This document shows, piece by piece, positions 49,111 through 59,993 of a DNA stretch of 64,000 bases; positions within the stretch are counted from its first letter, which is position 1; every line of letters begins with the position of its first letter. The notes beneath the pieces were generated by a model. The model had not been told where the DNA came from and searched no databases. It saw only the letters and a list, made by a program, of their open reading frames with translations. The translations under genes and the position numbers were made by a program. Source of the DNA: Rhizopus arrhizus (Eukaryota > Mucoromycota > Mucoromycetes > Mucorales > Rhizopodaceae); the NCBI GenBank assembly GCA_024220505.1, contig JAKZZE010000008.1, forward strand, positions 558,001-622,000. The letters run 5' to 3'.

Positions 49111-51255
49111 ATGGTAGCTGATCCCGAATCACCACCGACAGTTGTAAATAAAAATAGTAACAGCGTTGAACATCGTAATGGACCTGCCAAGACTATTGGT
49201 AACTATACACTTCAACAAAGCCTCGGTAAAGGTAGTATGGGAAAAGTCAAACTGGGTGTTCACAGTGTTACTGGTGAAAAGGTACTCTTATAAATCCATC
49301 CGACGCTTCTCTAACCTGTGTGATAGATTGCAGTCAAAATAGTGCCTCGAGCTGACTTGCAAATGTTTAGTTCCCCTTCGTATACCACTGGCAAAAGTGC
49401 TCAGCAGATTGCCAAGGAAAAAGCAAGAGAAGAGAACCGTGAGGTGCGTACGATCCGAGAGGCGCATATGATGATGCTGCTGAAGCATCCTAATATAGTC
49501 GGACTCAAGGATCTCGTCATTCAAGGTCCTTATTTTTATATACTTATGGATTATGTCAGTGGCGGTCAATTACTTCATTATATTGTTAAAAGACAACGAT
49601 TATCTGATAGACGTACACGACTCTTTTCTCGACAGATTGCCAGTGCGCTTGATTACCTACACCGTAATTCGATTGTACACCGAGACTTGAAGATTGAAAA
49701 CATCATGATTGACAAGTCTGGAAGACAAATCAAGATCATCGACTTTGGATTGTCCAACCTGTTTTGTCCAGAAAGACTCCTGACCACTTATTGTGGCTCA
49801 CTTTACTTTGCTGCCCCTGAATTACTCAAAGCAAATCCTTACCATGGACCCGAGATTGACATCTGGAGCTTAGGTGTTGTTATTTTCGTGATGGCTACTG
49901 GTGCTGTACCCTTTGATGATAAATCCATGCCTGGACTACACGAAAAAATCAAAAAGGGACATGTCAATTATCCTAGCCACCTGAGTGAAGATTGTAAAGA
50001 TTTATTATCCAAGATATTCATTACAGACCCAGCTAAACGCATCATCATGACGGATATCATACATCACCCTTGGATGAGCAAGGATGCAGCTACCATAAAA
50101 AACTATATGCCCAATCGAAAACCGCTCACACTTCCACTGGATCCGAATGTCATTGAGAGAATGTCGCAAGGATTTAATTTGGGAACAGCAGAGGAAATAG
50201 AAAACAAGCTGACGCTCATCATTCAATCTCCAGTTTATCAAAATGCCATGCGACACATTGCTGACTGTCATTCTAGAAAGGCAACTCCTCCACTCTCTTA
50301 TCATGAAATCAATGAGAGCATCGTGTATGATGGACCACAATCTGTGCCCGCTGCTTATCACTCCTACATATCACTCTATTACTTGGCATCAGAAAAGCAA
50401 ATGACTGGTGAACAAGGTGCAATTCACCGTGCCTTGTCTCTCAAACGAAGTCTATCTAGAAAAGGCTCTGTCGAATCCATGGGTGGTGGCATGTCTTCTG
50501 CTCCAAGCAGTCAAACATCACTCGTGGATGAACCTCCTCACAGGTTATTAACCGAGGTACCCATCAATCAAACACCAGTCACTGTAGCAGCTGCATCCAC
50601 CAGTTACCTCACACGGATACAACGCTGGCTTCGTTCCTCTTTATCTCAACATCAGTTGCCGATTGAAGATAATGACGTACCTCCTGTACCTAATCCACCA
50701 CCCCAATTTATAGAAAAGGAAAATAATGCTTCAGAGAAACCCTTAGAAAATCAAGATATCACTACATTTTATACAGATGAAGATAATAATACCACAGCAG
50801 CTGCTGGTTCAGATGCATCTCCTCCACAAGGAAGTAGATCCTTATTCAGAAAGCTATCCAAGGCCATCTTGCGTAAAGAGTCGTCATCTAAATCACTTCA
50901 GAAAAGAACGAGTGGCCCTGTTCCTCCACTACCAGATCAGAATAACGGAAGCAGTACAAGTGCGAGTGATCATGATGAAGGCTATATCGAAGATACTCCT
51001 CCTCCTGTACCACCTAAGGATGCACTTCCACGTGGATCCAGTCTTCAGCCACCCTCTACTCAGCATGGCTCTTCGCTGACGACCCTCAGCTCTCGTCAAG
51101 CTACCGATCAACAGCAACCAACACTCACACCTCAAATCACTCGATCTGCATCCTTGGCAGCTCCTTCCCATCATCGCCGTAAAAAATCAGTGACTCGTCT
51201 GACGGGTAAAATTGGTTCTTGGCTAAGTCGTTCCTCCTCTGTCAAGCATTCATAA
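49111..51255 (+). CDS. Kin1/PAR-1 (MARK)-related serine/threonine kinase without KA1 domain (699 aa)
   Basis: Two exons: 49111-49281 and 49327-51255. The kinase domain spans about residues 30-310: glycine loop LGKGSMGKVKLG, the lysine in IAVKIV (K61), HRDLKIEN with catalytic Asp177, DFGLSN near 196, and the activation loop LLTTYCGSLYFAAPELL. GSMGKVK and DDKSMPGLHEKIKKG are characteristic of the fungal Kin1/Kin2 branch, which acts in polarity and late secretion. The C-terminal half is Ser/Pro-rich with proline motifs (DTPPPVPPKD) and basic patches near the end (SLFRKLSKAILRK, HHRRKKSVTRLTGKIGSWLS), but no membrane-binding KA1 domain is seen before the stop or in the following 200 bases. Confidence 0.9.
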
Positions 51256-51483
51256 AAAGTATTCCTTCATATATTATTACATCATGAATAAAAGATGACT
51301 TGTTTCTATTTTGTTTTTCTATTATGATTATCAGATAAACAAATGGACTTTTTTTTTTTTTTTAGAATTTATAAAAGTTTTCACTGACCGTCCAAGGTGA
51401 ATGATAGAAGAGTGACAAAATTGAAAACGCGCAAATTTTTGTCCTTTTTTTTTTTCTTTTTTTTTTTTCAAACACACACTATA

Positions 51484-51818
51484 ATGGGAAAGACAAGTAC
51501 ACCAGAATTAAAAAAGTAAAAGAAACAAAATAAAAAGTTTGAGATCAAGTACTGAATGTTGCTTAGATACATGGATAAACGCATTTCGCTTCAACTGAAT
51601 GGTAATCGTAAAGTCACTGGTGTTCTTCGTGGATACGATCCCTTCATGAACATTGTTTTGGACGAAACGGTTGAAGAAGTGAGTCCAACGGAAAGAAACA
51701 ACATTGGCATGGTGGTAAGATGTGAAAAGAGGAATTAACAGACTTTTAATCATTTTTTCTTCAATAGGTGATTCGTGGTAACAGCATTGCTATTATGGAA
51801 GCACTTGAGCGTATTTAA
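51484..51818 (+). CDS. SMX2: Small nuclear ribonucleoprotein G, SmG (76 aa)
   Basis: Three exons: 51484-51515, 51567-51714, 51768-51818. The Sm1 motif ([33 protein letters not shown]) and the Sm2 motif ([19 protein letters not shown]) are complete, and the length equals human SmG (76 aa). SmG is one of seven ring proteins assembled on U1, U2, U4 and U5 snRNAs. The first exon codes only ten residues and part of the next, and the second splice falls within the Sm2 motif. A long T-tract (about 51446-51468) precedes the ATG. Confidence 0.96.
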
Positions 51819-52024
51819 ACAAAGAATAAATCCGCTTGTACTTTTTTTTTTATTGTGGTTTTTTTTTATCACAACTTGATCATGTTTTTGTAAAAGATCC
51901 ATTTTATGTTAAACACAACATGGATACTGTAAATCATACAACAACCACAGAGTTCACTCTATCTTTCACCATGTCACAACACTATAGTTATATGCATATC
52001 TGAAAGGCATCACGTTTATTTGTC

Positions 52025-52908
52025 TTATAGAGAATCATCCATTTTATATGCAACAAAAGGCTCCACTCTATGTACCAAAGTAGAAAATGGTTTTAATCTT
52101 AAATGCTCTCCACCTCCCTTAATCAGATGAGCATCACTGTCTCCCCATGCTACTGGCACCTCAATATCTTTATCTCCATAGACAAGTACGTTAAATGTAC
52201 CTAAAAAATCACTGTTGACAAAACATAAAGCCCCGCCAGAAACAAAACACTTACATTCTTCATCGAGTTCAGGTAAATAAGACACACTTGATGTGATTTG
52301 TCTCAAGATGCTTCTGATTTGCTTGATTGTTTGTTTTTGTATCTCCATGGCTCTAACAATAAGTAATCAATTAAAAAAAAACGACTTTTTTCTTCTTACT
52401 GTTCTGGTGGAATATTTTCAGCCATGGGTATACCGTTTTCACCATTGTTGAGTTCAACATCAAAATGCCATCTTTCAACAACTTCGTCTCTTTCCAAACT
52501 CTTGATGACAATCACAAGTTTGCATATACTATTACTTTTTAACCAAACTTTATTAATGTGTTAGTGAACAAAGTGAAAGATAAAGTTCTTTGTTACCTTC
52601 TAATTGATTTATTATTTTGTCAATGTATTGTTTCAAATCCATGTTTGACGTGCCCATCGTACTCATCCCATATTTTACAGAAACCTCAAAGTCATCTGCA
52701 GGATATACCACGTTGGTATAAAATACTAGTAAGAATTAGAGACTAAAGCATCTTGAATTTCTAAACTTGTTACTTTATTAGGCCACATTCTAAGAAAAAG
52801 TTACATTTAGTTTTAAATATATAAACCGCTTTTGTTACATAATATACCAAAAAATTTAACAACCAAATGTGAAGAACCTTCTATAGTAATTGCTGAATTA
52901 AGATCCAT
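52025..52908 (-). CDS. MAD2: Spindle checkpoint protein Mad2, with an apparent 2-base deletion
   Basis: Six minus-strand exons: 52908-52848, 52789-52774 (16 bases), 52725-52597, 52547-52400, 52352-52255, 52200-52025. The HORMA fold is well covered: ITIEGSSHLVVKFF, ILYQRGI, PADDFEVSVKYG, CKLVIVIKSLERDEVVERWH, IRSILRQITSSVSYLPEL, TFNVLVYGDKDIEVP and the C-terminal HRVEPFVAYKMDD. Exon 3 should be 131 bases for its phases but is 129: between QRGI and PADDF the sequence GGTATATCC is one TA short, so the frame breaks there. All other phases fit. Skipping exon 2 restores frame but destroys the conserved ILYQRG motif. Either the gene is mutated, or the TA was lost in assembly. Expected length is 209 aa. 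Confidence 0.87.
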
Positions 52909-53008
52909 TACTGCTTAAAAAACAGCGAAAAGAAGCGCAAAAAAAAAAAAAAATTCTGCATGGAAAAAAAAAATGGCAGGAAAAAAAAATTCTGCACAAA
53001 CGTTTCTT

Positions 53009-53047
<39 letters not shown>

Positions 53048-53660
53048 TAGATATTGTTGATTGTAATAAAAAAAAAGGGTAATTTGCTTTTTATAGCTAC
53101 AGATCAATGTACGAAAATACTTTATTATAAATACACTCTTTCATAAAAGTCTGTGTGAGTGACGCGTCTTCACCGTCTATAATGTAAATTAAAAAATGGG
53201 CATTAATTACATTATAAAAAGTATTAATATATTCAACAATGTCTACACAAAAGTGGCGATTAATAGCAAATAAGTTACTAGTATTATGTCATAAACCCTT
53301 TTCTTTTTCTTCTTTTTTTTTGTCCTCTACGTTACAGGATTACGCGTATACAACTACCTAATCTAATCAATCATCATTTAAAAAACATTTGAAGCAAAGA
53401 TATACTTTTCAAATATCCTCCTACACTGGCATCCTTTGAAGATTTTAAAAAAATGTTATAATCCAACTTCTATGTGCCAATGAATAAAACAAAACACCGT
53501 GTATATCCTGCATTCCATACTTGAATCGTTTTATCTACAATCACATCCAATAAATTCTCGGATAAAGAAATTTATTGAGGGTAATTTTATGCTCAAAACA
53601 AAATAAAGTTGCCTTTTTCTGGTTCATCAACTTATTAAAAACATGTCAGCTTAAATCTCA
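52909..53660. other. Gene-free spacer
   Basis: Low-complexity A/T-runs near 52940-53045, otherwise AT-rich with no gene seen. Confidence 0.5.
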
Positions 53661-53673
53661 ATAGATTGCATAC

Positions 53674-54692
53674 GACTTTTAGTTATATCTGAAGATGAAA
53701 CAAAAGAAAGTAAGGCACGGGGGTCCTTTTATCTTCTTAAAACGCATCATACGATTAGAGAGATTACAGAACTTGTTGGCTTGAACAAGTCTACTGTGCA
53801 CGATATAAAAACCATGATGGATAACTATGGTGGCCTTTTGCCTCACAAACAAACAGGTCGTCCATCGAAAATAAACAAAGGAACTGAAAGACATTTGAAG
53901 AGGATGATGAGGGAGGATCCTTTTGCCTCTTTTAAAGAAATAAATATGGAGTGAACAAAGTTGGATGTTTTTTGTTTGTATAGAAACTCTTCAATCGTAT
54001 GACGATCGACTCGACTTCAAATCGTACAGAGCAGCTCGCAAGCCTCAATGGACTGCAAGGCACTGCTGGGCGAAGGAACGCATCAATTGGACCGAGGACA
54101 AACAGAGAAATGTTGTTTGGTCTGATGAATCACGCTTTTGTGTGGAAGGCAGTAAACGCGGTAAGTGAGTGCTTAGAAAGGAAGGAGATCGTTATGATGA
54201 AAGAAGCATGGTATCTACAGTCAAGTGAGGGTGGTGGTGTTGCTATGGTTTGCGGACGTTTTTGGGGAGGAGACTTCAGACGTTTAGAAATGATTGACAC
54301 CGGTTCTGCAGATCAAGGAATATAAATCACTATTTTGGTCAACAGGTCTCATCCTTGGTTTACAAATGTTACAGAGCATCAGGAAAGGAATTTATCTTCC
54401 AAGAGGATGGTGCTTCCTGTCATACAGGTGGTTATGCTCGATGGTGGAAGGAAATCCACCAAATTAGGAGCTTTGAGACCTGGCCTGATTTGAACCCCAT
54501 AGAGCATGTTTAGAATGCTCTTGAAAGACAAATTGAGAGAAAAAATCATCCGCCAAAATCTGGATCAATTGGAGGTGGATTTACAAGAAGAGTAGGCAAG
54601 GCTGGATGATGAGTTTGCTGAACAGTTAATTCGCAGCATGAAGAGGTGATATGGAGCAGTTTCTAAAGCTAAAGGTGGCATAACAGAACACT
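53674..54692 (+). mobile_element. Decayed Tc1-type transposase gene
   Basis: Reads across several frames from the N-terminal helix-turn-helix (THHTIREITELVGLNKSTVH, then KQTGRPSKI near 53855-53880) through ARKPQWTARHCWAKERINWT, NVVWSDESRFCVEGSKRG (first catalytic Asp) and GGGVAMVCGRFWGGDF, to the family's C-terminal tail AVSKAKGGIT near 54660-54685. Frameshifts and stops are frequent, and the second Asp and Glu blocks are barely readable. Terminal repeats were not located. Confidence 0.82.
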
Positions 54693-54699
54693 GAAGATG

Positions 54700-55640
54700 A
54701 CTTTATATACATTATTAGAATAAGCACTTGAATCCTTCTTTCCTCACAATCTGAAATTCCAAGCTTACGTTTACACCTATCGATTAGTCTTGTACCTAGA
54801 TACCATATTATTTCAACATTTTGTCCAAAAATTTATTGGATATGACTGTAGCAACATCAACCTTACTTCCATTAACTGTAAAGCTCATTGAGTACTGACC
54901 ACAGTAACAATAAAAGGAAAATATTTGAAGAACCTACTTTGTCTTTGCCACCGTCACCTTTGCGAATATCATCGGCAGATTTGGCACAAACTACGAATTC
55001 CTATGAACCCTTGTACTGTGTTTGCCATAGGAAAGCGAAGGAGAAATAGAAATAATTGTAGAAGAATATGTAAACTTGAAGTATTTGGGAGCTTTGAAAA
55101 AAGTGTTGGAGAATATGCAAACACTGAACGACATAGACAAATACAGTTGTGCATAAATTTTGTCTGGCATTTCTATTTAGCACATTGACATGTTGTCATA
55201 GCTTAGAGAATCTAAATGTTATCCAGCTTGAAAACAAAATCGCCTCTGAATCAACAAAGAAATCTCTGACTCCTTTGTGGAAGACCGAGATTTTTATAAT
55301 AGGATTTTTGATACAATAGTAAGCAATACTCTTAATTTATAGAACAGACTCCTTTTTATATAGATCTTTAATATTATATCACTTAATTATAGACGCTCGC
55401 TGACGAAAAAATCTTCGAATGAGCTATTAGCTGAAGTACACTTCTCGGTTTTTAAGTCAAACAAGCCTTTCGTGAAATTTTTTCTCGCTGTGGTTCAATC
55501 ATTGTGAGTATTTGGACTAATAATTAGAAGCTATTGCGTCCATATAGCTTACTTTTGCTATAATATTTCTGAACTATTTATCGACGATAGTGATGTTTAC
55601 AAGCTTGAAATAAGTTACAATCATCGAATCATATGGCTTA
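54700..55640. other. Gene-free or deeply decayed stretch
   Basis: An 87-codon frame at 54925-55188 is Cys/Arg-rich and matches nothing I recognise. No gene is supported. Confidence 0.4.
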
Positions 55641-55651
55641 TAATCGATTGT

Positions 55652-55939
55652 TTGTCAAAAATGATTGAAATAACAAGACTTCATCCTGTAGAAGTCCGAT
55701 TGCAGGCCATTTGTGATGAATTGAGGCTGCTACACAAAGATGATAGTTCCTACCACAATGCTGATGGTGTCATTATCAACAACAAATACAAGTTAGAAAT
55801 TGCCATTGTTGAAACTACAGGTCCTTTTCATCTTTCAAACAATCCAAAAGGGACACATGATTACATTAAGGCTGGCTATGGACTAGTGTCAATGCTTTAT
55901 TGCAATGGCCGAAAGTTAAATAAAATAACAAATGTATAA
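55652..55939 (+). pseudogene. Fragment of a PD-(D/E)XK-like repeat-family protein
   Basis: A 95-codon frame with HPVEVRLQAICDELR, then YHNADGVIINNKYKLEIAIV, ETTGPFHL and HDYIKAGYGLVSML. The spaced ADGVI and E-x-T pair, followed by a helix with Lys and Gly-Leu, is the pattern of a degenerate PD-(D/E)XK nuclease fold, and similar proteins are multi-copy hypotheticals in Mucoromycota (recalled, not searched). Upstream sequence does not supply a full protein, so it is probably a relic. Confidence 0.38.
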
Positions 55940-56499
55940 CTTTTATTTTCTGAATAACTAGCATGATCGCCACAACGTGAGTTTACCTACAATCAAACTC
56001 CAATATTTACAAATCCATCTATCTAACATAGTATATATGCATGTCATCTTTCCTACAATTGAGTTTTACCTGTAAATGAAGAAGCCAAATGAAATAAATG
56101 TCCAAAAGAGATTTCCAATATGAAAAATAAGTGATTCGCGATGCAAAATTAGTAAACAGTAGCTCAGGTGAGAAAAAACACAAGAAAGTAAAGGGAATGA
56201 TAACAACCTACAATAATATACATAATAGTTGGCGATCCATTTAATTTTACAATTAAATTTGAGAAGTAGACAATATTAATCAACTAGCCACTGATCAGGT
56301 TAATCGAAGAGCTATTGTCGAATCTGAAAAGACCCCAAGCTACGAAGACTAAGCAGACGCGGGAGTTTCTATCTTCCAAAATTTCTTGATAGGCTTATCG
56401 GATTTGTCAAAAGAACAAATATTGTTCCCCCTAGTCACTAGTCATTAAAGATGAATTAAAGTAAAGAGAACCAGAAACAGTAAATAAAATACTAGTACC
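55940..56499. other. Gene-free spacer
   Basis: AT-rich, with nothing supportable. Confidence 0.45.
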
Positions 56500-56930
56500 A
56501 CTACTACGAGGACAATCAGTTCACCATTTTGACACCAGGATTGACAGGATCAGGATGTATCTGATCATGCAGGATGACATAACGCTGGCCAACTGACAAA
56601 CTAAGCGAAAGTAGTACATGGGGATTGAGGCTTTTTAAATGGCAACTGATTCAAGATGAACGAAAGAGGATCCTTCGCTGTACAAGGGAGCTAAAGACAG
56701 CTATGCATATGTAGTCAGGTAACAGCATGTTGTCCAATAAATCCAGAATAAGGAAGGTAAAGGCAAAGCTTAGGCTTACCATCAGGAAGCCAACCAAGGC
56801 ACCAGCGAAGGACACGACTACATTCACTACGAGTTATTGGAAACCAGAACAGAGGATCTTTATTTTGGTCCCTCATATCATCTTACCACTTAAACCAAGC
56901 ATATGCTTCAGTTTTTAAGGAAGATATCTA
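56500..56930 (-). mobile_element. LINE 3'-end fragment, same family as 30405-33480
   Basis: On the minus strand the reading resembles the terminal part of the larger LINE: LHMHSCL then AKDPLSFILNQLPF, matching LYMHRRLQ and ADPLSFLLNQVPN at 30750-30850, with FVSWPALCHPA in place of TVRWPAICQIL. It is frameshifted and lacks the rest of the element. Confidence 0.6.
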
Positions 56931-58447
56931 ACAGTATATGTCTCATTCTAGCCACAAAACCGTCTAAATTGTTTTCACAACATGTCTGCTTTGATGTACC
57001 AATTTGTCAAAAGTCTAGGGGATTTTTTTAATACTCTTTTTTGATTAAGCATACGACAAAACAAGTAATATAGAATATTGTATTTCCAATTCTAACGTAG
57101 CTTTCATTATTTCCATTCAATTCTTCCCATAATGAGAGGAACCTATTGATGTGAGCAAATAGTGTTTCAACTTCATTTCCCACTAACTGCAATTCACATA
57201 ACGTTGATAAATAGCTCAATTCGTTGGCATCATTACAAATCATAATCATACAGAGCTCAATTTAGATTTTTCTGTTCAATTAACTATGTTTTGTACATAA
57301 ATGAAACAAGAAGCGTCAAAAAATGTGTTTGACATTAATCAATTATGTAGACTGGCATACTTGAAAAAACCAGTGAGGGCAAGAATCAAGTTCAATTGCC
57401 AGATGTTTCGAGAAAGTTGAATTCAAATTTTGTTACTCAGACTAACATGATACAGGCTTAGCAACTCAAAAGGGAAGCAGTATCTTCCCACTTATAAAAT
57501 AATGATGCTAACTACTCAAGTATGTTTACTGAAAAGGAAGGAGGGGGGCTCTTACTACGCGTCTTTGCGTTTTCTTTTGTAAAAAAAAAAAAAAAAATCC
57601 ATACGCGGGGTTGCTCAGAAGCAATCAAAAATTTTTTTTCAACAGTCCAGTCCTTGATATTTCATTGGTGTAATTAGAGGGATAGGACAGTAAAGCTAAC
57701 GAGTATAAAAAAAGTCTAGTTACTTGTTCATTTCTTTTGTTTCTTTTTTTTTTGTTTTGTTTAATGTACAAGAAAGAAAATTGGTAAATATTATTTTTTA
57801 TTAAGAAAATGTTATGTGGGACGATGAAAAACTCTACTTGTCTTCATCCTATCTTATCGACCATGGTGAAATAAACCGCAGTGCTTCGCTGAGCGCTGTT
57901 GATACTTGCCAGTATAACTTCCTGACCACATACGCATTTATTTTCTCAATTGAAACCTTATGCTAACTGCACTATTCCTATAGATCTTTACAAAAGAAAA
58001 GCTCGATTCTCTTTGTTGTACATAACTTATTAATGGCTAATAAAAGGTAACAAAAAAAAAAACGTTATTCCAAGTGATGATGAAATCCCGTGTTCGCAGT
58101 TTCCTCCAGAAGAGACTTGTTGTGGTTTAGTACGATTAGCTTTTGGCTTTTTGGAAATACCCTCTCTATGTTGGTAATAACACTTCCTTGGATGTCTGAT
58201 GGAATAAAAATTTATTTTATTCAAAAGAAACTAAATTTTTTTTTTTGTAGATTATTGTTGCAGATAAATTTTTATTGCCTTAATAAATAAAGAACAATCT
58301 TTTTTATATAAAACATTTTGAAGATGTAGTCAACAAAACATGTTTTTGCGAGTGCTTATTTTTAAATGTAAACCTTTTTTCACTCTTTTGTTTCTTTAAA
58401 AACATTAAAATTTCCCTTCAACTTTGCGACTCACAAATTAACACGTT
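56931..58447. other. Gene-free stretch
   Basis: No gene is supported. Frames at 57028-57249 and 58030-58290 show no conserved pattern. A run of about 16 A lies at 57581-57597. Confidence 0.45.
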
Positions 58448-58755
58448 TTAAAGATTAAAGCCAGTTGTAGCCAAACCATTTCTGGGCCACTTAATACTAT
58501 TATCATTTGAACAACGATTTAAAGTACTGGATACAGCTTCACTTGTAGAAATTACAGATTCTTCGTAACTTTTATAACTCATCCTTTGATCGCTATGGAT
58601 AAAAGGGTTATCCATTACTCTCTCGAAAGGAATTCTCTTGCTTAAAATGCCAAAAGTACTGTAGTATTGATGAAGTTAAATGGCTTCTCAAAGATGTTTT
58701 TACTTACAAGGTCTTCAATACAAACTTAATAGTCGGTGGTAGTGTATTTTGGAAA
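58448..58755 (-). CDS. Unassigned small spliced gene, 3' part
   Basis: Two minus-strand exons are supported: 58755-58708 and 58658-58448, with a 49-base intron carrying a strong GTAAGT donor and an intact frame. They encode FQNTLPPTIKFVLKTF, then TFGILSKRIPFERVMDNPF, and end at GLATTGFNL. The product is basic and hydrophobic at first, then Ser-rich. The first exon is unresolved: the frame meets a stop just above 58755, and the nearest fit starts MRFR (ATG at about 58839) with a weak GTCGAG donor and a 70-base intron. No family is recognised. Confidence 0.45.
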
Positions 58756-58843
58756 CTAGTTCATTGACTAACTTTTCTTTTGCTCTCTCTCTTCAACAAC
58801 TTTTCTCTTCTTGAAAGCGCTCGACATTCGAAATCTCATTTCA

Positions 58844-59098
58844 ATGTACCCACAGCAGAAATTGCCCCAAGCACTATCCGAGACACAACTTTGGCTCAAG
58901 GAATGGTAAGTATAGCCGGGATACCTTTAGAAAACTAGATATCGAAAGGTCCCATGTAAAACAGTTAATATGCCTTTTTTTAGTTACTTGATACTGGTTT
59001 ATCTTCAATACGGACAGTTGAAGAAAGTATATCTGCAAAAAGAAAGACTCTTGACTAATTGTGTAAGGAAAAGGAGTCAAGTTTATTTGCCTAGATAA
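58844..59098 (+). CDS. Possible small spliced gene (58 aa), function unknown
   Basis: Exons 58844-58905 and 58984-59098 with a GTAAGT donor and a T-rich acceptor give MYPQQKLPQALSETQLWLKE joined to a Tyr/Leu/Lys-rich end (KERLLTNCVRKRSQVYLPR). The start follows a pyrimidine-rich leader. However, the same splice read one frame over is also open (PSTIRDTTLAQGM then LLDTGLSSIRTVEES), without an ATG, so the reading frame is uncertain. It overlaps the possible first exon of the opposite-strand gene. Confidence 0.27.
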
Positions 59099-59362
59099 GT
59101 CTAATTTGTAAAGGCGAAAGAAAAAAAAAAGGTCTTTGTTAGATTAGACAAAAGGCTACATGCGATACTTGGGGTTAGACATTATAGAATATGTATTTAT
59201 CCTGCACTTTATTTGAATAGATTTTTTTTTTAAAAAAAAATGACTCAAACTGTTAATAAAATATGAACCGAAAATATAGTAATATTATTTAGTTTAAAAT
59301 TTTCTTTTTCTTTTTTTTTTTTTTTTTTTTTTCCTTTTTTCTAGAAAATAATTTTGACAAGT

Positions 59363-59993
59363 ATGGCTTTATCACCTCTCAAACCTCACCTTCTGAGACC
59401 TTTGATTGTTGGTCCCAATGTACGTTGCTTAACTACTAGTAAGCCTGCAGCTCAAAATGTCATTTCAACCTGGAATGATTATTTCAAGCTTCGTAAAAAG
59501 AGACGTACTTATGAAATCGTCTCTTACTTGCCTTGCACTGTCACTCCTGCTTTTGGTACATTTGCTTATTTTGTTCAGATGGAGGTAGATCCTTTAACTA
59601 AAATCCTCGGCATGGATCCTCTCATGGCTGCTGTTGGTGCTACGATTGGTGCTGTAAAGTATATGGATTCAGATAATTAGAACAAAGATTTAACTCTTTG
59701 CCTTTTTATAGGGTTTTGGTGGATTTTTACTGGGGCCTGTATTTGGTAATACTTTGTTTAAATTGATGAATAGAAAAACAGCACATGCAATGGATGTTCG
59801 GGATAAGGAGTTTTATGAACATATCAAGAAGAACCGTGCTGATGCTCGTCTCAATTCCATTCGTAATCCTGTACCCGATTATTATGGTGAAAAGATTCAA
59901 TCAGTTCACGACTATAGATCCTGGTTAAGAAAACAACGTGAACATTATAGAAAAGGTGTTTTTGGTGGTGAAGTAAATGGTCTTGAAGATTAA
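59363..59993 (+). CDS. PAM17: Mitochondrial import motor subunit Pam17 (190 aa)
   Basis: Two exons: 59363-59653 and 59712-59993, joined in phase 0. A presequence (MALSPLKPHLLRPLIVGPN) precedes WNDYFKLRKKRRTYEIVSYL. Two transmembrane segments follow (PAFGTFAYF near 75 and GAGFGGFLLGPVFGNTLF across the intron). The matrix-side tail is MDVRDKEFYEHIKKNRADAR, then NPVPDYYGEKIQSVHDYRSW, the signature of Pam17. The protein helps organise the Pam16/Pam18 module of the TIM23 motor. A T-tract of about 22 bases (59312-59333) lies just upstream. Confidence 0.94.

Noticed and set aside
54925..55188. 87-codon Cys/Arg-rich frame as a gene
   Set aside because: No start context, splice partners or family pattern, and it lies among transposon relics.
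58090..58290. 66-codon frame with hydrophobic segments
   Set aside because: It ends in A/T homopolymers, with no conserved motif or splice support.
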